A DNA stretch of 64,000 bases from assembly GCF_000833575.1 (NCBI RefSeq), contig NZ_CP010827.1, positions 1,971,993 to 2,035,992 on the forward strand. Direction: 5' to 3'. The first letter of the stretch is position 1. Every line of letters begins with the position of its first letter. The notes beneath the pieces are model-generated. The model was not told the DNA's origin, ran no database searches, and was given only the letters and a program-made list of their open reading frames with translations. This DNA is from Corynebacterium singulare (GTDB lineage Bacteria > Actinomycetota > Actinomycetes > Mycobacteriales > Mycobacteriaceae). Shown piece after piece: positions 8,513 through 17,448 of the stretch. The translations under genes were made by a program, and so were the position numbers.

Positions 8513-9555
8513 CAGTGCACCCCCTTTCGCATCATGCGGCGCAACAGGATGAAGAAGGTCGGTCCGCCAACTAAGGCGGTAAAAATACCGATTGGGAGGT
8601 CCGCAAAGGGAATCAAGGTTCGTGCTGCCACATCCGCAAAGCCGATGAGCACCGCACCACCTAAGGCGGATGCAGGAATGAGGATGTGGTTTTGCGGTCC
8701 TACGATGCTGCGTAACAAGTGGGGAACGATGAGCCCAACGAAGCCGATGAGGCCGGCGAAGGACACAGCAGCTGCGGTAAGCACTGCGGATGCCACAATT
8801 GCCACGATGCGCAACACAGACACATCTACGCCAGTGTGCACAGCAGCGCGTTCGCCCAGCGCAAGAATGTCAAGTTGCCTGCCCAAACGCAGGGCTACTG
8901 CTATACCGATAAGGACGATGGGAAAAACAACCCATACGTGCTTCCACTGCGAGCCATTGAACGAACCCATCTGCCAAAAAATGATGGCTTCCCGGTTGGC
9001 GGTCGGTGCTAGGTACACCATGAAGGAGATGATTGCATTGCACACTGCATTAATGGCGATACCCGTGAGGATCAGGTGAACCACCGTGACGCGACCGTTA
9101 TAGCGTGCAAGTTGGTAGATAATGAAAGTAACTAAAAGTGCGCTCAAGAAAGCCAGCGCTGGCACAGTGAAAGTTCCCACGAAGGTGAGGTTGAAGACGA
9201 ATGCTACAGCCGCCCCAACACCTGCACCGGAGGTCACTCCGATGATGGATGGCTCCGCCAGAGGATTGGCAAAGATGGCCTGCATCAACGTGCCGGCAAC
9301 GCCTAGAGCAGCACCTACGAGTAGCCCCAAAACCAAGCGCGGCAGGCGAATATTCCATACCACGCTGGCTGTGAGGGACTCTTGCCCCGGCCCTAAGGCC
9401 AGAATCGGGAACAGATCAGAAAGCGCAATGTAGTACTGTCCGAGGACGATCGAGATGAGTCCCGCTAGAACAGCAAGCACCGCTAAGAATATGAATACCG
9501 ATATCCGCTGAGTGCGGCGTCGTGTGAAGACGTCGCTATGCATTGTCTGGGTCAT
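8512..9555 (-). CDS. hmuU: Heme ABC transporter permease HmuU
   Basis: FecCD/BtuC-family permease of 347 residues with about ten membrane helices. Family landmarks include GLLVGAALGVAGTLMQAIFANPLAEPSIIGVTSG (described here by its ends GLLVG and GVTSG), ILTGIAINAVCNA, and the conserved cytoplasmic loop ALGERAAVHTGV followed by GLIGFVGLIVPHLLR that contacts the ATPase. The start at 9555 overlaps hmuT by 20 bases; an ATG at 9543 would shorten this to 8. It forms the membrane channel for heme delivered by HmuT. Confidence 0.95.
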   Translation of the reverse strand: MTQTMHSDVFTRRRTQRISVFIFLAVLAVLAGLISIVLGQYYIALSDLFPILALGPGQESLTASVVWNIRLPRLVLGLLVGAALGVAGTLMQAIFANPLAEPSIIGVTSGAGVGAAVAFVFNLTFVGTFTVPALAFLSALLVTFIIYQLARYNGRVTVVHLILTGIAINAVCNAIISFMVYLAPTANREAIIFWQMGSFNGSQWKHVWVVFPIVLIGIAVALRLGRQLDILALGERAAVHTGVDVSVLRIVAIVASAVLTAAAVSFAGLIGFVGLIVPHLLRSIVGPQNHILIPASALGGAVLIGFADVAARTLIPFADLPIGIFTALVGGPTFFILLRRMMRKGVH

Positions 9556-10582
9556 ATACAGCCTTTGCGAGTTTGACCAGTGTCTGACCGGTCATGGGGC
9601 CGAAGGCCAGGGACTGGCCGTCAGGAATGGTGACGATGCGCTGCTTTTGACCAGCAATGGTCTGAGCCACACCAGGACGTTCCAGTAGTCCGTCGACTCC
9701 GCCAGTGGATTTCAAACCATCGGTCATCATGATGATCACCTCTGGGTTGATGCGGGCCAGCGCTTCTGCGTTAGCAGGTTCGGCATAAGAAAGGTTGTTC
9801 TCCGCAGCGAGGTCGACTCCCCCTATTCCTTCGATGAGGTCTTGGGCGCCGGTCCCCTCCCCCATGATGAAGAACACGCCACCGTTCCCGCGGGCGTAGA
9901 GGAAGGCCATACGCATTGGTTCCTCGGGGGCAATGGTCTTAATGGCTTCCTTCGACTCATCAATTTCCTTGATGGAGCGCTCTGATAACTTGCGGGCCTC
10001 GTCCGGAAGCCCGACGGTCTCACCCAGCGTAATGATGTCTTCGTCAACCGAGTCGATGGTCCGCTGCGGTTCCATGACCACAGTGGTCACGCCTGCTTCA
10101 CGGATCTGATCGATCGCATCACGGGGCCCAATGGAGTGGTCCACGATAACGAGCGTCGGATTAAGTTCTAGGACTGCCTCAACATTGATATTGTGGCCGC
10201 CTTCAGTCACGACAGGACGATCCGCCAGATTCGGTTCAGTGGAAGAGACGGTGCGGCCAACGATATTGTCCGCGAGCCCCAATCCACTCAGCGTTTTGGT
10301 GTAGGTCCCATAAATATCGAGCGCCAGAATCCGCGAGACGTCCGTGACGGAGACGTCATAACCATCAGCGTCAGTAAGTTCCACCGGAAGGGCGGGCTGG
10401 ACTTTAGTACTTACCGGCTCGATATCGGCGAAGTCACTTACCTCAGTAACGCCTTCGAAGGAGCGCGGGTCGGAAAGGTCCTGCGGGTCCGGTAGCTGGT
10501 CTGTATAGCTTCCTTGCACGCCACAGGCAGTCAATCCCACGATGCACAGAAGCGGGAAAAGGAGACGTAGGAGAAGTTTCAC
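9536..10582 (-). CDS. hmuT: Heme-binding lipoprotein HmuT
   Basis: Substrate-binding protein of the heme importer, 348 residues, anchored as a lipoprotein through Cys20 in the lipobox LTAC. It belongs to the BtuF/FhuD-like periplasmic-binding fold. C. diphtheriae HmuT binds heme through His136 and Tyr235; here His130 (EGGHNIN) and Tyr229 (FLYARG) have the same 99-residue spacing, which supports a working heme site. It follows htaA by 10 bases. It should take heme from the surface HtaA-type proteins and pass it to HmuU. Confidence 0.96.
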   Translation of the reverse strand: MKLLLRLLFPLLCIVGLTACGVQGSYTDQLPDPQDLSDPRSFEGVTEVSDFADIEPVSTKVQPALPVELTDADGYDVSVTDVSRILALDIYGTYTKTLSGLGLADNIVGRTVSSTEPNLADRPVVTEGGHNINVEAVLELNPTLVIVDHSIGPRDAIDQIREAGVTTVVMEPQRTIDSVDEDIITLGETVGLPDEARKLSERSIKEIDESKEAIKTIAPEEPMRMAFLYARGNGGVFFIMGEGTGAQDLIEGIGGVDLAAENNLSYAEPANAEALARINPEVIIMMTDGLKSTGGVDGLLERPGVAQTIAGQKQRIVTIPDGQSLAFGPMTGQTLVKLAKAVYDPDNA

Positions 10583-10592
10583 GGCGATCTTT

Positions 10593-12446
10593 CTAGGAGT
10601 TGTTCATAATGAGGCGGCTGGTGGAGCCTCCGGCGATAATGAGCCCGGCGATGAACAGGAGGAGGTAGGTAACTAGGTCATCGGTGGTGCCGTTCTCGGA
10701 GTTCGCGGACTTGATCTGGAAATTCTTTGAACCATCTTCGTAGCCCTGCGACGAGTCACTGGCCAGCGCGTTGTCTACTGCTTCGGAGTTGACGCCGCCA
10801 CTGCCCTTCGCCTCGGAGCCGGCACTGTCTCCCGCACTGGACGAGCCGCCACCACTATTGCCGCCAACAGCGTCGTTGCAATCGGCGTTTCCGCCCAGGC
10901 TGGCGTTGAAACTTAGCGGATCGAGTTGTGTTCCAGGTTCATAGAATTCGGCGAATGCCTTGGAGCCAACGTCAGTCAGGGATACTGTTGCTTCACCCGA
11001 AACGGCATCTGTCCCCACATCCAGAGACGTGAAATTCAAGTCGGCGATGGCGGTGCGTCCGAAGTCCTTCTTCTCGCCTTCCATGTTGGAGGAGCGCACG
11101 TCGCCGATTAGTTTTCCGGTTTTACCGTTGAAGGAGATTTCTAGATTCGCAATATTGAGGTCGAGCTTGCCGTGGTGGCCGGTGAACTGGATGCTTCCGC
11201 CGTAGCGCACGGAACCCGCGCCGTCCTTAACTGCGCCTGAGTTGCCGGAAAACTGGAATCTACTATTGCTGTATCCGACTCCCGAGAGATCCCATTTTCC
11301 TTGCGCAATGGAGCCGGTGATATAGGACTGGAATGACTTCTTCACTCCCCACTGCGCCCTAGCTTGGGTCACACCGGTGGCTTGGCAGGTTTCGTTGGCT
11401 GCAGAGGCTGCCCCTGACGAAGAATCCGCCGAGCTCGTCGCCCCCGAAGCACCGGAGTTAGGCACTCCAGCTGTCGACGCTCCCACGCTGGATCCGTTGC
11501 CAACTGCTGCTGTTTCTGGAAGGCTGTTGGCGCTTCGGCCCGGGGTACTGGTGCTACCGGAGGTAGAGTTGCCAGACTGCGCGCTAGCCGACACCGCTGG
11601 AGCCGCAGCCGAGTTGGTGTCGCCTCGCTTCTTGAATGAGTCCAGCTCGTCCAAGAAGGCTTGGGTATTACCCATAAACGTGGTGACACCGTTCATGGTG
11701 TCGTTGGTTTCGGACAACATAGCCATGACTTCCTTGTTGAAGCCCGTAAAATTGCCGGTAATAGAGTTCAGCTGCCGTTTCGAGCCAGATCCATTGTCGG
11801 CTGCACCGCCGGAACCAGAGCAGGATCCATCCAACGCGATGGTGCCTGAGGAAGGATCGAGTTCTTCGCCCTGCTCATAGAAGCCCGTGAAGAGCTTGAC
11901 TCCCCCGGCGCTAAGAGACGTGGTTCCCGTCAGGTTCACTGCCGAGCCGTTGTCCTTGACAGGCTCCTGCAGATTAATGGTGGCGATGACCTCATCGTCG
12001 CCCTTAATCTGGGCCCCGCGGGTGTAGTTGCTTCGGTTCAGTTCATAAGAAACGTAGTCAACCGTCACTTTTGCTTGGTCACCGGAAGCAATGACCTTGA
12101 AGTCCGACATTGTCATGTCGAGAACCCCGTCATGTCCTGTGAAGTTCAGCGTGCCTTGGAACGGGATGGTGACTGTACCGCCAGAGGACGTGGGCGCGCT
12201 GGCTTGGAACACAAAAGCACCGTTGCCTTTTTCATCACCGCTAAAGCCGATACCGCTGGCTCCCCAGCCGCCGCGGGCGATATTGCCTTTGATGTAGCTT
12301 CGGAAGGATTGCTTGATCCCCCAGTTCCACGTACAGGAAGTCTCTGCGTGAGCTACCGGGGCGCTGTTCAAAAATGGAACGGCGCCGAGAGCAAGGGGAG
12401 CTGCGATCATCACACCGCATGCTGAGCGCCAGAGATTGCGAATCAT
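10593..12446 (-). CDS. htaA: Heme-binding surface protein HtaA (two CR domains)
   Basis: A 617-residue exported, membrane-anchored protein: signal peptide ending near AHAE (residue 35), HtaA/CR domain 1 at about residues 36-210, a Ser/Gly/Ala-rich linker to about residue 355, CR domain 2 at about 360-530, then a C-terminal helix [17 protein letters not shown]. Each CR domain keeps the heme-ligand pair: Tyr51 (FRSYIKG) and His105 (FTGHDG) in domain 1, SFQSYITG and FTGHHG in domain 2. HtaA extracts heme from host hemoproteins and hands it on to HmuT. First gene of the htaA-hmuTUV-htaB-like operon; a DtxR-like box lies just upstream of the ATG. Confidence 0.96.
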   Translation of the reverse strand: MIRNLWRSACGVMIAAPLALGAVPFLNSAPVAHAETSCTWNWGIKQSFRSYIKGNIARGGWGASGIGFSGDEKGNGAFVFQASAPTSSGGTVTIPFQGTLNFTGHDGVLDMTMSDFKVIASGDQAKVTVDYVSYELNRSNYTRGAQIKGDDEVIATINLQEPVKDNGSAVNLTGTTSLSAGGVKLFTGFYEQGEELDPSSGTIALDGSCSGSGGAADNGSGSKRQLNSITGNFTGFNKEVMAMLSETNDTMNGVTTFMGNTQAFLDELDSFKKRGDTNSAAAPAVSASAQSGNSTSGSTSTPGRSANSLPETAAVGNGSSVGASTAGVPNSGASGATSSADSSSGAASAANETCQATGVTQARAQWGVKKSFQSYITGSIAQGKWDLSGVGYSNSRFQFSGNSGAVKDGAGSVRYGGSIQFTGHHGKLDLNIANLEISFNGKTGKLIGDVRSSNMEGEKKDFGRTAIADLNFTSLDVGTDAVSGEATVSLTDVGSKAFAEFYEPGTQLDPLSFNASLGGNADCNDAVGGNSGGGSSSAGDSAGSEAKGSGGVNSEAVDNALASDSSQGYEDGSKNFQIKSANSENGTTDDLVTYLLLFIAGLIIAGGSTSRLIMNNS

Positions 12447-12477
12447 GTTGAGAACCTTGTTTCATCCAGTACTAATT

Positions 12478-12496
12478 ATAGGCTAGGCTTGCCTTG
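12478..12496 (-). promoter_or_regulatory. DtxR-like iron box upstream of htaA
   Basis: ATAGGCTAGGCTTGCCTTG matches the DtxR consensus at 12 of 19 positions in my alignment and keeps both half-site cores (TAGG and CCT). It starts 32 bases before the htaA start, where binding would block transcription. The divergent gene at 12561 could be affected too. Confidence 0.6.
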
Positions 12497-12560
12497 GTAA
12501 AGTCAGCCTGCCCTAAATTAACAGGTTTGTCAACATATCAACTGAACCGGAGGAAACAGC

Positions 12561-13025
12561 ATGCACAGCCACCCCCACACCGATATCTTCAGGAGCATCT
12601 ACCCCGACGTAGATCCGGCCCAAAAGTTCCCCCCTACTCTGTCGGAACGCGTGGCGTTAGCGTTCGCCGTCGGCGTTTTCATGTTCGGCGGAGTGAAGGG
12701 AGACCTACTCATCGCTGGCGCAGGGCTGGTGTTTGTTGTGGGCTGCGTTTGGACGCTTTCCCGAAAGACTCCCCGGCGCATCCGTGCCGAAGCGCGTAGC
12801 CGGTTCCCCCAAGAACCATGGGTGGAAAACCCTAGCCCCCTTATCCCCGCTTTATGGCTCGTGCTCGGTGCACTCGCCGTATCCGCGTGGTGGTTTACCC
12901 CTGATGAGTTTCTCACATGGAGCGCTTCCGCAGTGGCTATCCTGGCAGCCGCTGTAACGTGGTACATGCCGGCTATACAAGCTCGTCGCACGGATGTACC
13001 TGAAGGACCTGATTCAAACCCATAA
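12561..13025 (+). CDS. Membrane protein of unknown function
   Basis: A 154-residue protein I do not recognise. The His-rich start (MHSHPHTDIF) is followed by a first pair of hydrophobic helices (ALAFAVGVFMFGG, LLIAGAGLVFVVGCVW), a basic loop RKTPRRIRAEARSRF, and a second pair (IPALWLVLGALAVSAWW, ASAVAILAAAVTWYM). The ATG at 12561 has a strong GGAGGAAA site. It is divergent from htaA and shares its regulatory region, so iron control is possible but unproven. Confidence 0.75.
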   Translation: MHSHPHTDIFRSIYPDVDPAQKFPPTLSERVALAFAVGVFMFGGVKGDLLIAGAGLVFVVGCVWTLSRKTPRRIRAEARSRFPQEPWVENPSPLIPALWLVLGALAVSAWWFTPDEFLTWSASAVAILAAAVTWYMPAIQARRTDVPEGPDSNP

Positions 13026-13164
13026 CAACCCCGAGCTTCCGTGATGCCGCGAGCCCGATCCTTGAAGCTAGCAGGCACAAATGGGCAGGTTACCCACCCC
13101 ACAGGAGCCCGGTTCCGCAAAGTTCAGCACATCAATAGGACAGTAGGCGGGGAATACAGCTACC

Positions 13165-14142
13165 ATGCCATCTGTGTCTGATAGATTCCGCCAATTGCCG
13201 CCGCCTGGCCCCGCTTGGGGAGGCAGTCTCATGGGTACCTCGATCGTATCCCGCCTCCTTGTCGAAAACGGTTTGATGATTGGCTCCGCCGTGTTTGCTG
13301 GCATTGCCTGTGTCATCTTCTTGGTTCTCACCATCGGTTTTGCGCGCTACCGCCAGCCCAGCTTTGCGCGCACAACAATGGCGGAATGGTCGATGTACTT
13401 TATTGGAATCTTGGCGCTCGGCGCGGCACTGTCGGGTCTAACGGGTATTCCAGCGTTCCGGCTCGTGGGTTTCTGGATCGGTGCTCCCGTCACCGTTGTC
13501 ACGTGGGCTATTCAGCTCACCCGCTTCGACGGCCAGCCACGGTTTACCTGGGGATTGCCGCTGGTGGGACCCATGATTTCCTCCTCTGTCGCCGGGTTCT
13601 GTGCCCGCGATTACGGCCAGTTCTATCACTTGTTGGGCACGGGCTTTTTCGCCATGTCGATTCTCACGGCCGTCCCAACGTTCATCCGTGTGTACTGGGC
13701 CGCGTGGCACAGCAAAGTGGATCTCAGTGGCCCGAACTCCGCCACCGCCTGGGTGCCGCTGGGTGTGGTGGGACAGTCCACCACTGCGATGCAGATCCTC
13801 TACCCAGGTAAGTTCTCCGTGTACTACGGTCTCACCGCGATGATTATCGCTATCCCCCTTGCTCTGTGGGCAATGGCGAAGTTCTACCCCAACGTCGTAC
13901 GGTGGGCGGAGTACACACCGGCCTGGTGGGCATGCACCTTCCCGCCGGGAACGGTGAGCATGGGAGGCCACCAAGTCGCTCTCGTCAACGGCTCTGAGCT
14001 TTTAGATCTCATCTCCCTGAGCCTGCCTATCTTGCTCATTGTTCACTGGACAGCCTGTTCCAGCCGCTTTGTCAGCTGGGCAATCGAGGGCCGCCGAATT
14101 GCTGAACGCACAAAAGAAAGTGGCCAGCCCGTTGCGGGCTAG
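13165..14142 (+). CDS. TDT-family transporter (TehA/SLAC1-like)
   Basis: A 325-residue integral membrane protein with about ten helices. The N-terminal PPPGPAWGGSLMGTSIVSRLL resembles the pattern in the tellurite-resistance/dicarboxylate transporter (TDT) family, where a PxWFxxVMGTG-like motif opens helix 1. WVPLGVVGQSTTAMQ and the PPGTVSMGGHQVAL segment are also placed as in the family. Members export or import small anions such as malate or sulfite; the substrate cannot be told here. Start at ATG 13165 is used, though the ATG at 13231 inside the motif region is less likely. Confidence 0.8.
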   Translation: MPSVSDRFRQLPPPGPAWGGSLMGTSIVSRLLVENGLMIGSAVFAGIACVIFLVLTIGFARYRQPSFARTTMAEWSMYFIGILALGAALSGLTGIPAFRLVGFWIGAPVTVVTWAIQLTRFDGQPRFTWGLPLVGPMISSSVAGFCARDYGQFYHLLGTGFFAMSILTAVPTFIRVYWAAWHSKVDLSGPNSATAWVPLGVVGQSTTAMQILYPGKFSVYYGLTAMIIAIPLALWAMAKFYPNVVRWAEYTPAWWACTFPPGTVSMGGHQVALVNGSELLDLISLSLPILLIVHWTACSSRFVSWAIEGRRIAERTKESGQPVAG

Positions 14143-14146
14143 CCAC
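14120..14146 (+). terminator. Hairpin at end of TDT-family transporter
   Basis: GTGGCCAGCCC (14120-14130) pairs with GGGCTAGCCAC (14136-14146) with one mismatch around a 5-base loop. It overlaps the last codons of the transporter and precedes the convergent META-domain gene. There is no clear T-run for several bases, so it may act in either direction or need Rho. Confidence 0.5.
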
Positions 14147-14172
14147 CGTGCAGCGCAGTTTGTTTACTTTAT

Positions 14173-14745
14173 TTACTCCGCAGCTTTGACGAACTGAATG
14201 ACGTGTCCCTGGGTGACGAAGGCAATGGTCGAATCGTCGATGGCGTAGACGTGTGGCTTGGCGTAGACAAGATCGGTGAATGCCTTAGCATCCTCCATCA
14301 CGGACTTTTCGCAGCCCTTTTTCGTGGTCATCACGTCCTTCAATTCCACGGTGCCGTTCTTTTCGTCGACCGCGTAGGTGCCGCTGCCGCCGTTGCAGCC
14401 GTCATCAACGGCAACGGTGCCGTCTTCTTGGAAGCCGATGGTGATGTTCTTGTTCTTCTTGGCTTCAAACGGGCCGTCAAGGAGAACCTTGTTGGCCTCA
14501 TCGGCAGAGAGTGGTGCCTTCAGGCCCTCGACGTCATCGATCTTTTCGACAACGCCGGAGCCCTTCTCATCATCTTGGCCGCCAAAGATCTTGGAGCTCA
14601 GCTGTGCGAACTGGCTGGAGCCGGAGGCGAAGGGGTTGGTGGGGGCAGATTCCACAGCACCAGCAACGCCGGTGCCAAAGGCGCTGCAGGTCAGTGCTGC
14701 GAACGCGGTTGCAATGGTCGCTTTCTTGAATGTGTGCGTCAACAT
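14173..14745 (-). CDS. Secreted META-domain protein (copy 1)
   Basis: A 190-residue exported protein with a signal peptide (FKKATIATAFAALTCSAFGTGVAGA). The C-terminal half matches the META/HslJ fold: FEAKKNKNITIGFQEDGTVAVDDGCNGGSG (seen as ITIGFQEDGT, then GCNGGSGTY), with a second conserved cysteine in TTKKGCEKSV. It lacks a lipobox Cys at the signal site. Function is unknown; E. coli HslJ relates to novobiocin resistance and heat shock. The gene lies 121 bases downstream of a close paralogue in the same direction, so it is a tandem duplicate. The ATG at 14745 follows AGGGTGAAACC. Confidence 0.75.
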   Translation of the reverse strand: MLTHTFKKATIATAFAALTCSAFGTGVAGAVESAPTNPFASGSSQFAQLSSKIFGGQDDEKGSGVVEKIDDVEGLKAPLSADEANKVLLDGPFEAKKNKNITIGFQEDGTVAVDDGCNGGSGTYAVDEKNGTVELKDVMTTKKGCEKSVMEDAKAFTDLVYAKPHVYAIDDSTIAFVTQGHVIQFVKAAE

Positions 14746-14866
14746 GGTTTCACCCTAAAAAGCATCACGCTACAAACACAAGGCTTTTCATGGGTTTGTA
14801 CTACAACTTTATACTTTCCCCAAGGAAACCATTTGTCTCACAGCTTTGACACGCACCGGCAAGATT

Positions 14867-15460
14867 TTACTTGTCTTCAGACTTGACGAACTGAATGACA
14901 ATACCCTGGGCGCCCAAGGCATAGGTGGAATCGTCGATAGGGAAGACTGCAGGCTTAATCTCTAGAATCGACTTGAAATCCTGGGCATCAGCCATCACCG
15001 GCTTATCGCATGCCATCCTGGTCTCAGTGAGATTGTCAATGACAATCGCATCAGCCCCGTCGAAGTGGTAGGTGCCAGAACCGTGGTTGCAGCCATCGTT
15101 GTAGGACAGGGTGCCGTCCTCGTTGAAGGTGACAGATACGGCATCGTTCTTCTTGGCCTTGAAAGTGCCGACAATCGCCTTCTTCGCTTCATCGGCAGGA
15201 AGCTTGTCCTTGAAGCCGTCGACCTCCTCATACTTCTCGATGAGGCCGGAGCCCTTCTCATCATCCTTGCCGCCGTCATTGTTGCCGCCCTTGTTGCCAA
15301 ACAGCTTAGAGCTCAGCTCTTCGATCTGGCTGGAGCTGGAGGCGAAAGGGTTAGCGGAGGTCGGTTCCGCAGCACCAGCAACGCCGGTGCCGAGGGCACC
15401 GCAGGTCAGTGCTGCGAGTGCGGTTGCAATGGTCGCTTTCTTGAGTGTGTGTGACATCAT
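14867..15460 (-). CDS. Secreted META-domain protein (copy 2)
   Basis: A 197-residue paralogue of the neighbouring protein, sharing the signal region HTLKKATIATALAALTC, the NPFASSSSQIEELSSKLFG linker, and the META core DGCNHGSGTYHF with the second Cys in TRMACDKPVM. A Gly/Asn/Asp insertion (GNKGGNNDGGKDDEKG) lengthens the linker. I chose ATG 15460, which aligns with the paralogue start and follows AGGGTG by 6 bases; a GTG at 15469 overlaps that ribosome site. The two copies keep similar promoters and starts, suggesting parallel expression after duplication. Confidence 0.75.
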   Translation of the reverse strand: MMSHTLKKATIATALAALTCGALGTGVAGAAEPTSANPFASSSSQIEELSSKLFGNKGGNNDGGKDDEKGSGLIEKYEEVDGFKDKLPADEAKKAIVGTFKAKKNDAVSVTFNEDGTLSYNDGCNHGSGTYHFDGADAIVIDNLTETRMACDKPVMADAQDFKSILEIKPAVFPIDDSTYALGAQGIVIQFVKSEDK

Positions 15461-15566
15461 GGTCTTCACCCTAAAGAGCGCCCCACCCGCGTCTCAAGGG
15501 ATTTCATTTGTTTGTGCTACTACTTTATGCTTCCGCCAAGAAAACAATCTTTCTCCCAGCTTCGCC

Positions 15567-15941
15567 ATGACACCACCACTCACCTTCATCGCGCTCGACG
15601 GCGCCGACGTTGATGCGGTGCGTGCTCTTCTTGCGGGCTTGCCCAGGGAGGGTATATATCTGCGCCGCGGCACCTTGCTGCTCGAAACCTCCTACCTAGG
15701 GCCGGGCGCGCGAGATGTGTACGCCACAGCATGGGGCTATGGGATGAGCGATGTTACCTTGCTCTTTGCCCTGTCCTGTCACGGACGGCTGCTGATGACC
15801 GTGGGACAGCTGGTCTTGGTAGGCGTCGACAAGCACAGCCCCTGGATTGGCCGAGAAGAACTGGAGGACTCCATCGTCGACGGTGAGGTCAGTGTGGTGA
15901 CGGAGCCGAAAGAACTGGCTTACTGGTTACGCTTGACGTAG
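15567..15941 (+). CDS. Hypothetical protein (124 aa)
   Basis: A soluble-looking 124-residue protein without signal peptide or recognised motif. It starts MTPPLTFIALDGADVDAVRALL and contains a central GARDVYATAWGYGMSDVTLLFALSCHGRLL. Codon use is like its neighbours. The ATG at 15567 is preceded by CCCAGCTTCGCC with no ribosome site, so translation may be leaderless. It overlaps the convergent Nudix gene by 22 bases. I cannot assign a function. Confidence 0.6.
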   Translation: MTPPLTFIALDGADVDAVRALLAGLPREGIYLRRGTLLLETSYLGPGARDVYATAWGYGMSDVTLLFALSCHGRLLMTVGQLVLVGVDKHSPWIGREELEDSIVDGEVSVVTEPKELAYWLRLT

Positions 15942-16453
15942 CCCATGCGGGGCCGGAAGCCCTGCGGGTGCTTCATCTGCGCCACAGCATCGCCGATAAC
16001 CATGCGGTGGCGGGCGCTGACGGACGTCGGCATCTGCGCCACGGAGAACCACTGGGCATCCAGGTTTTCCTCGTCAGAAACGACGGGTTCAGCATCGTCC
16101 GGAACAGACACGCGGAGGGTGGTGTCCATAAACATGCACTGATCCCCGTTGGGAAAGGTCACGGGCCCAACCTGGCCCACACCGAGGAGGGCTTCGATAC
16201 GCCCATCGAGGCCGATTTCTTCCTTAACCTCCCGCAGCGCCGTCGTGGTGATCTCCTCCCCCGGCTCACAAATACCGGAGACCGGAGCCCAGTTTCCGTT
16301 ATCAGTGCGTTGGGCCAAGAGCACCGACGGCAGCTCCCAGATAGCTGAGCCAGTTGGCACCGCACGCACAATCACCGCGGTGACGGCGGGAAGAAAAAGC
16401 TGGTCGTGGCCGATTTTCTCACGTAGGGACAGAATATACTCAGGAGTGGGCAT
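15920..16453 (-). CDS. Nudix hydrolase
   Basis: A 177-residue Nudix-fold pyrophosphohydrolase. The Nudix box is complete: GICEPGEEITTTALREVKEEIGL (start GICEPGEE, catalytic REVKEEIG), with glutamates that hold the divalent metal. The N-terminal half LLAQRTDNGNWAPVSG is the usual strand and substrate platform. Such enzymes cleave nucleoside diphosphate-X compounds; the LPSVLLAQR arrangement resembles housecleaning phosphohydrolases. The specific substrate is not readable from sequence. It precedes the secreted protease by 18 bases in a possible operon from thrC. Confidence 0.93.
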   Translation of the reverse strand: MPTPEYILSLREKIGHDQLFLPAVTAVIVRAVPTGSAIWELPSVLLAQRTDNGNWAPVSGICEPGEEITTTALREVKEEIGLDGRIEALLGVGQVGPVTFPNGDQCMFMDTTLRVSVPDDAEPVVSDEENLDAQWFSVAQMPTSVSARHRMVIGDAVAQMKHPQGFRPRMGYVKRNQ

Positions 16454-16471
16454 GGACCTTATCCTACTGGG

Positions 16472-17308
16472 TCACAGGTTGTCGAGAATCTCCGGGAGGA
16501 CTGCTTCGATGTCCGCGGCCACCGTGAAGGACATTTCGGCGCCAGCACCGTTCGCACAATCAACACCATCGATGTCCGCATCCGTCGTGCCTGATAGCAC
16601 CCCCACGATGATGCCCTCCTGCGAGGTGCCCGGCGCGCCGTACACCGGTGCACCGGAGTCGCCGCGGGCCGAGCACGCTTGCGCCCGCGCAGAAACGGTA
16701 TCCACCGTGCGCTCGGCATAGGTGAGTTTGCCTGGACCTTCGCGGTGCGTTAGTTGCCCGCAGGTCTCTCCTGTAATGCGCCCTAGCTTGCACACCTCCG
16801 CAGGCAAGGCGCTCTCCCCCGCCGCAGCTACAGAGGTGGGCATATCCTGTGGGGAGTAAAACTCCGCCTGACGGGAGATCTCTACGAGGGCGAAGTCCAG
16901 CCCATGCGTGTCTGGGGCAGACAAGTCCGAATAGATAATGCTGCCCACCGGATCGGCAGGGTACGTAAACTCCCCCTCCGCATTGCCGGCCCACACCGTA
17001 TCGCCAGGCTCGCCGCAATGGGAAGCGGTGACGGCGATTGTGCGGGCGTCATCAAGCACAAAGCTCCAGGCCACCGTGCACAGGTTGAAATCAAAGTTCT
17101 CACCGGGCACGGGCTCACGGGAGCTGACGTCCAGGGCGGTACCTGGAGGAACCGGCGACGAGCCCGGGCTTTCTGCCCGTGGTGTCGACGGCACAACGGT
17201 TGTGTACGGGGCGCTGCCTGCCTCGGAGTGGTTATCCTCCGCAGGTACGCAGGCCGCCACCCCCAGGCTCATGACGCACACCACGCCGAGGAGGAAACGC
17301 CTAGTCAT
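16472..17308 (-). CDS. Secreted trypsin-like (S1) serine protease, lipoprotein
   Basis: A 278-residue exported protein from the chosen start MTRRFLLGVVC. A lipobox-like VAAC follows the hydrophobic core, so it may be lipid-anchored. The chymotrypsin-like triad is visible: His in AVTASHCGEPG, Asp in GLDFALVEI, Ser in ARGDSGAPVY. Two cysteine pairs (for example CKLGRITGETC) are likely disulfides. A Pro/Ser-rich segment (residues 35-60) links anchor and domain. The ATG at 17308 overlaps the upstream 47-aa ORF by 8 bases, so they are probably cotranslated. Substrate unknown. Confidence 0.85.
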   Translation of the reverse strand: MTRRFLLGVVCVMSLGVAACVPAEDNHSEAGSAPYTTVVPSTPRAESPGSSPVPPGTALDVSSREPVPGENFDFNLCTVAWSFVLDDARTIAVTASHCGEPGDTVWAGNAEGEFTYPADPVGSIIYSDLSAPDTHGLDFALVEISRQAEFYSPQDMPTSVAAAGESALPAEVCKLGRITGETCGQLTHREGPGKLTYAERTVDTVSARAQACSARGDSGAPVYGAPGTSQEGIIVGVLSGTTDADIDGVDCANGAGAEMSFTVAADIEAVLPEILDNL

Positions 17309-17444
17309 CCTGCTCTGGGCTAGCCTCTTCCGCCTTCGAGTCCTTCTCTTTTTCCATCTCCGCAACCTGCTTCATGTCACGGATAAACTTTTCTGGATCA
17401 AACTCGGTGAAGTATTCCGGGCCTGAAAATTGCTCTTGTCCCAT
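17301..17444 (-). CDS. Small acidic protein between thrC and protease (47 aa)
   Basis: A 47-codon ORF starting MGQEQFSGPEYF and ending SPEQDD. It begins 4 bases after the thrC stop with GGAGGT overlapping the thrC end, and its stop overlaps the protease start. Good ribosome site and tight packing argue it is real. The protein is highly charged with a Glu/Lys-rich middle (MEKEKDSKAEE), probably helical and cytoplasmic. No function is recognised. Confidence 0.65.
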   Translation of the reverse strand: MGQEQFSGPEYFTEFDPEKFIRDMKQVAEMEKEKDSKAEEASPEQDD

Positions 17445-17448
17445 GGGT

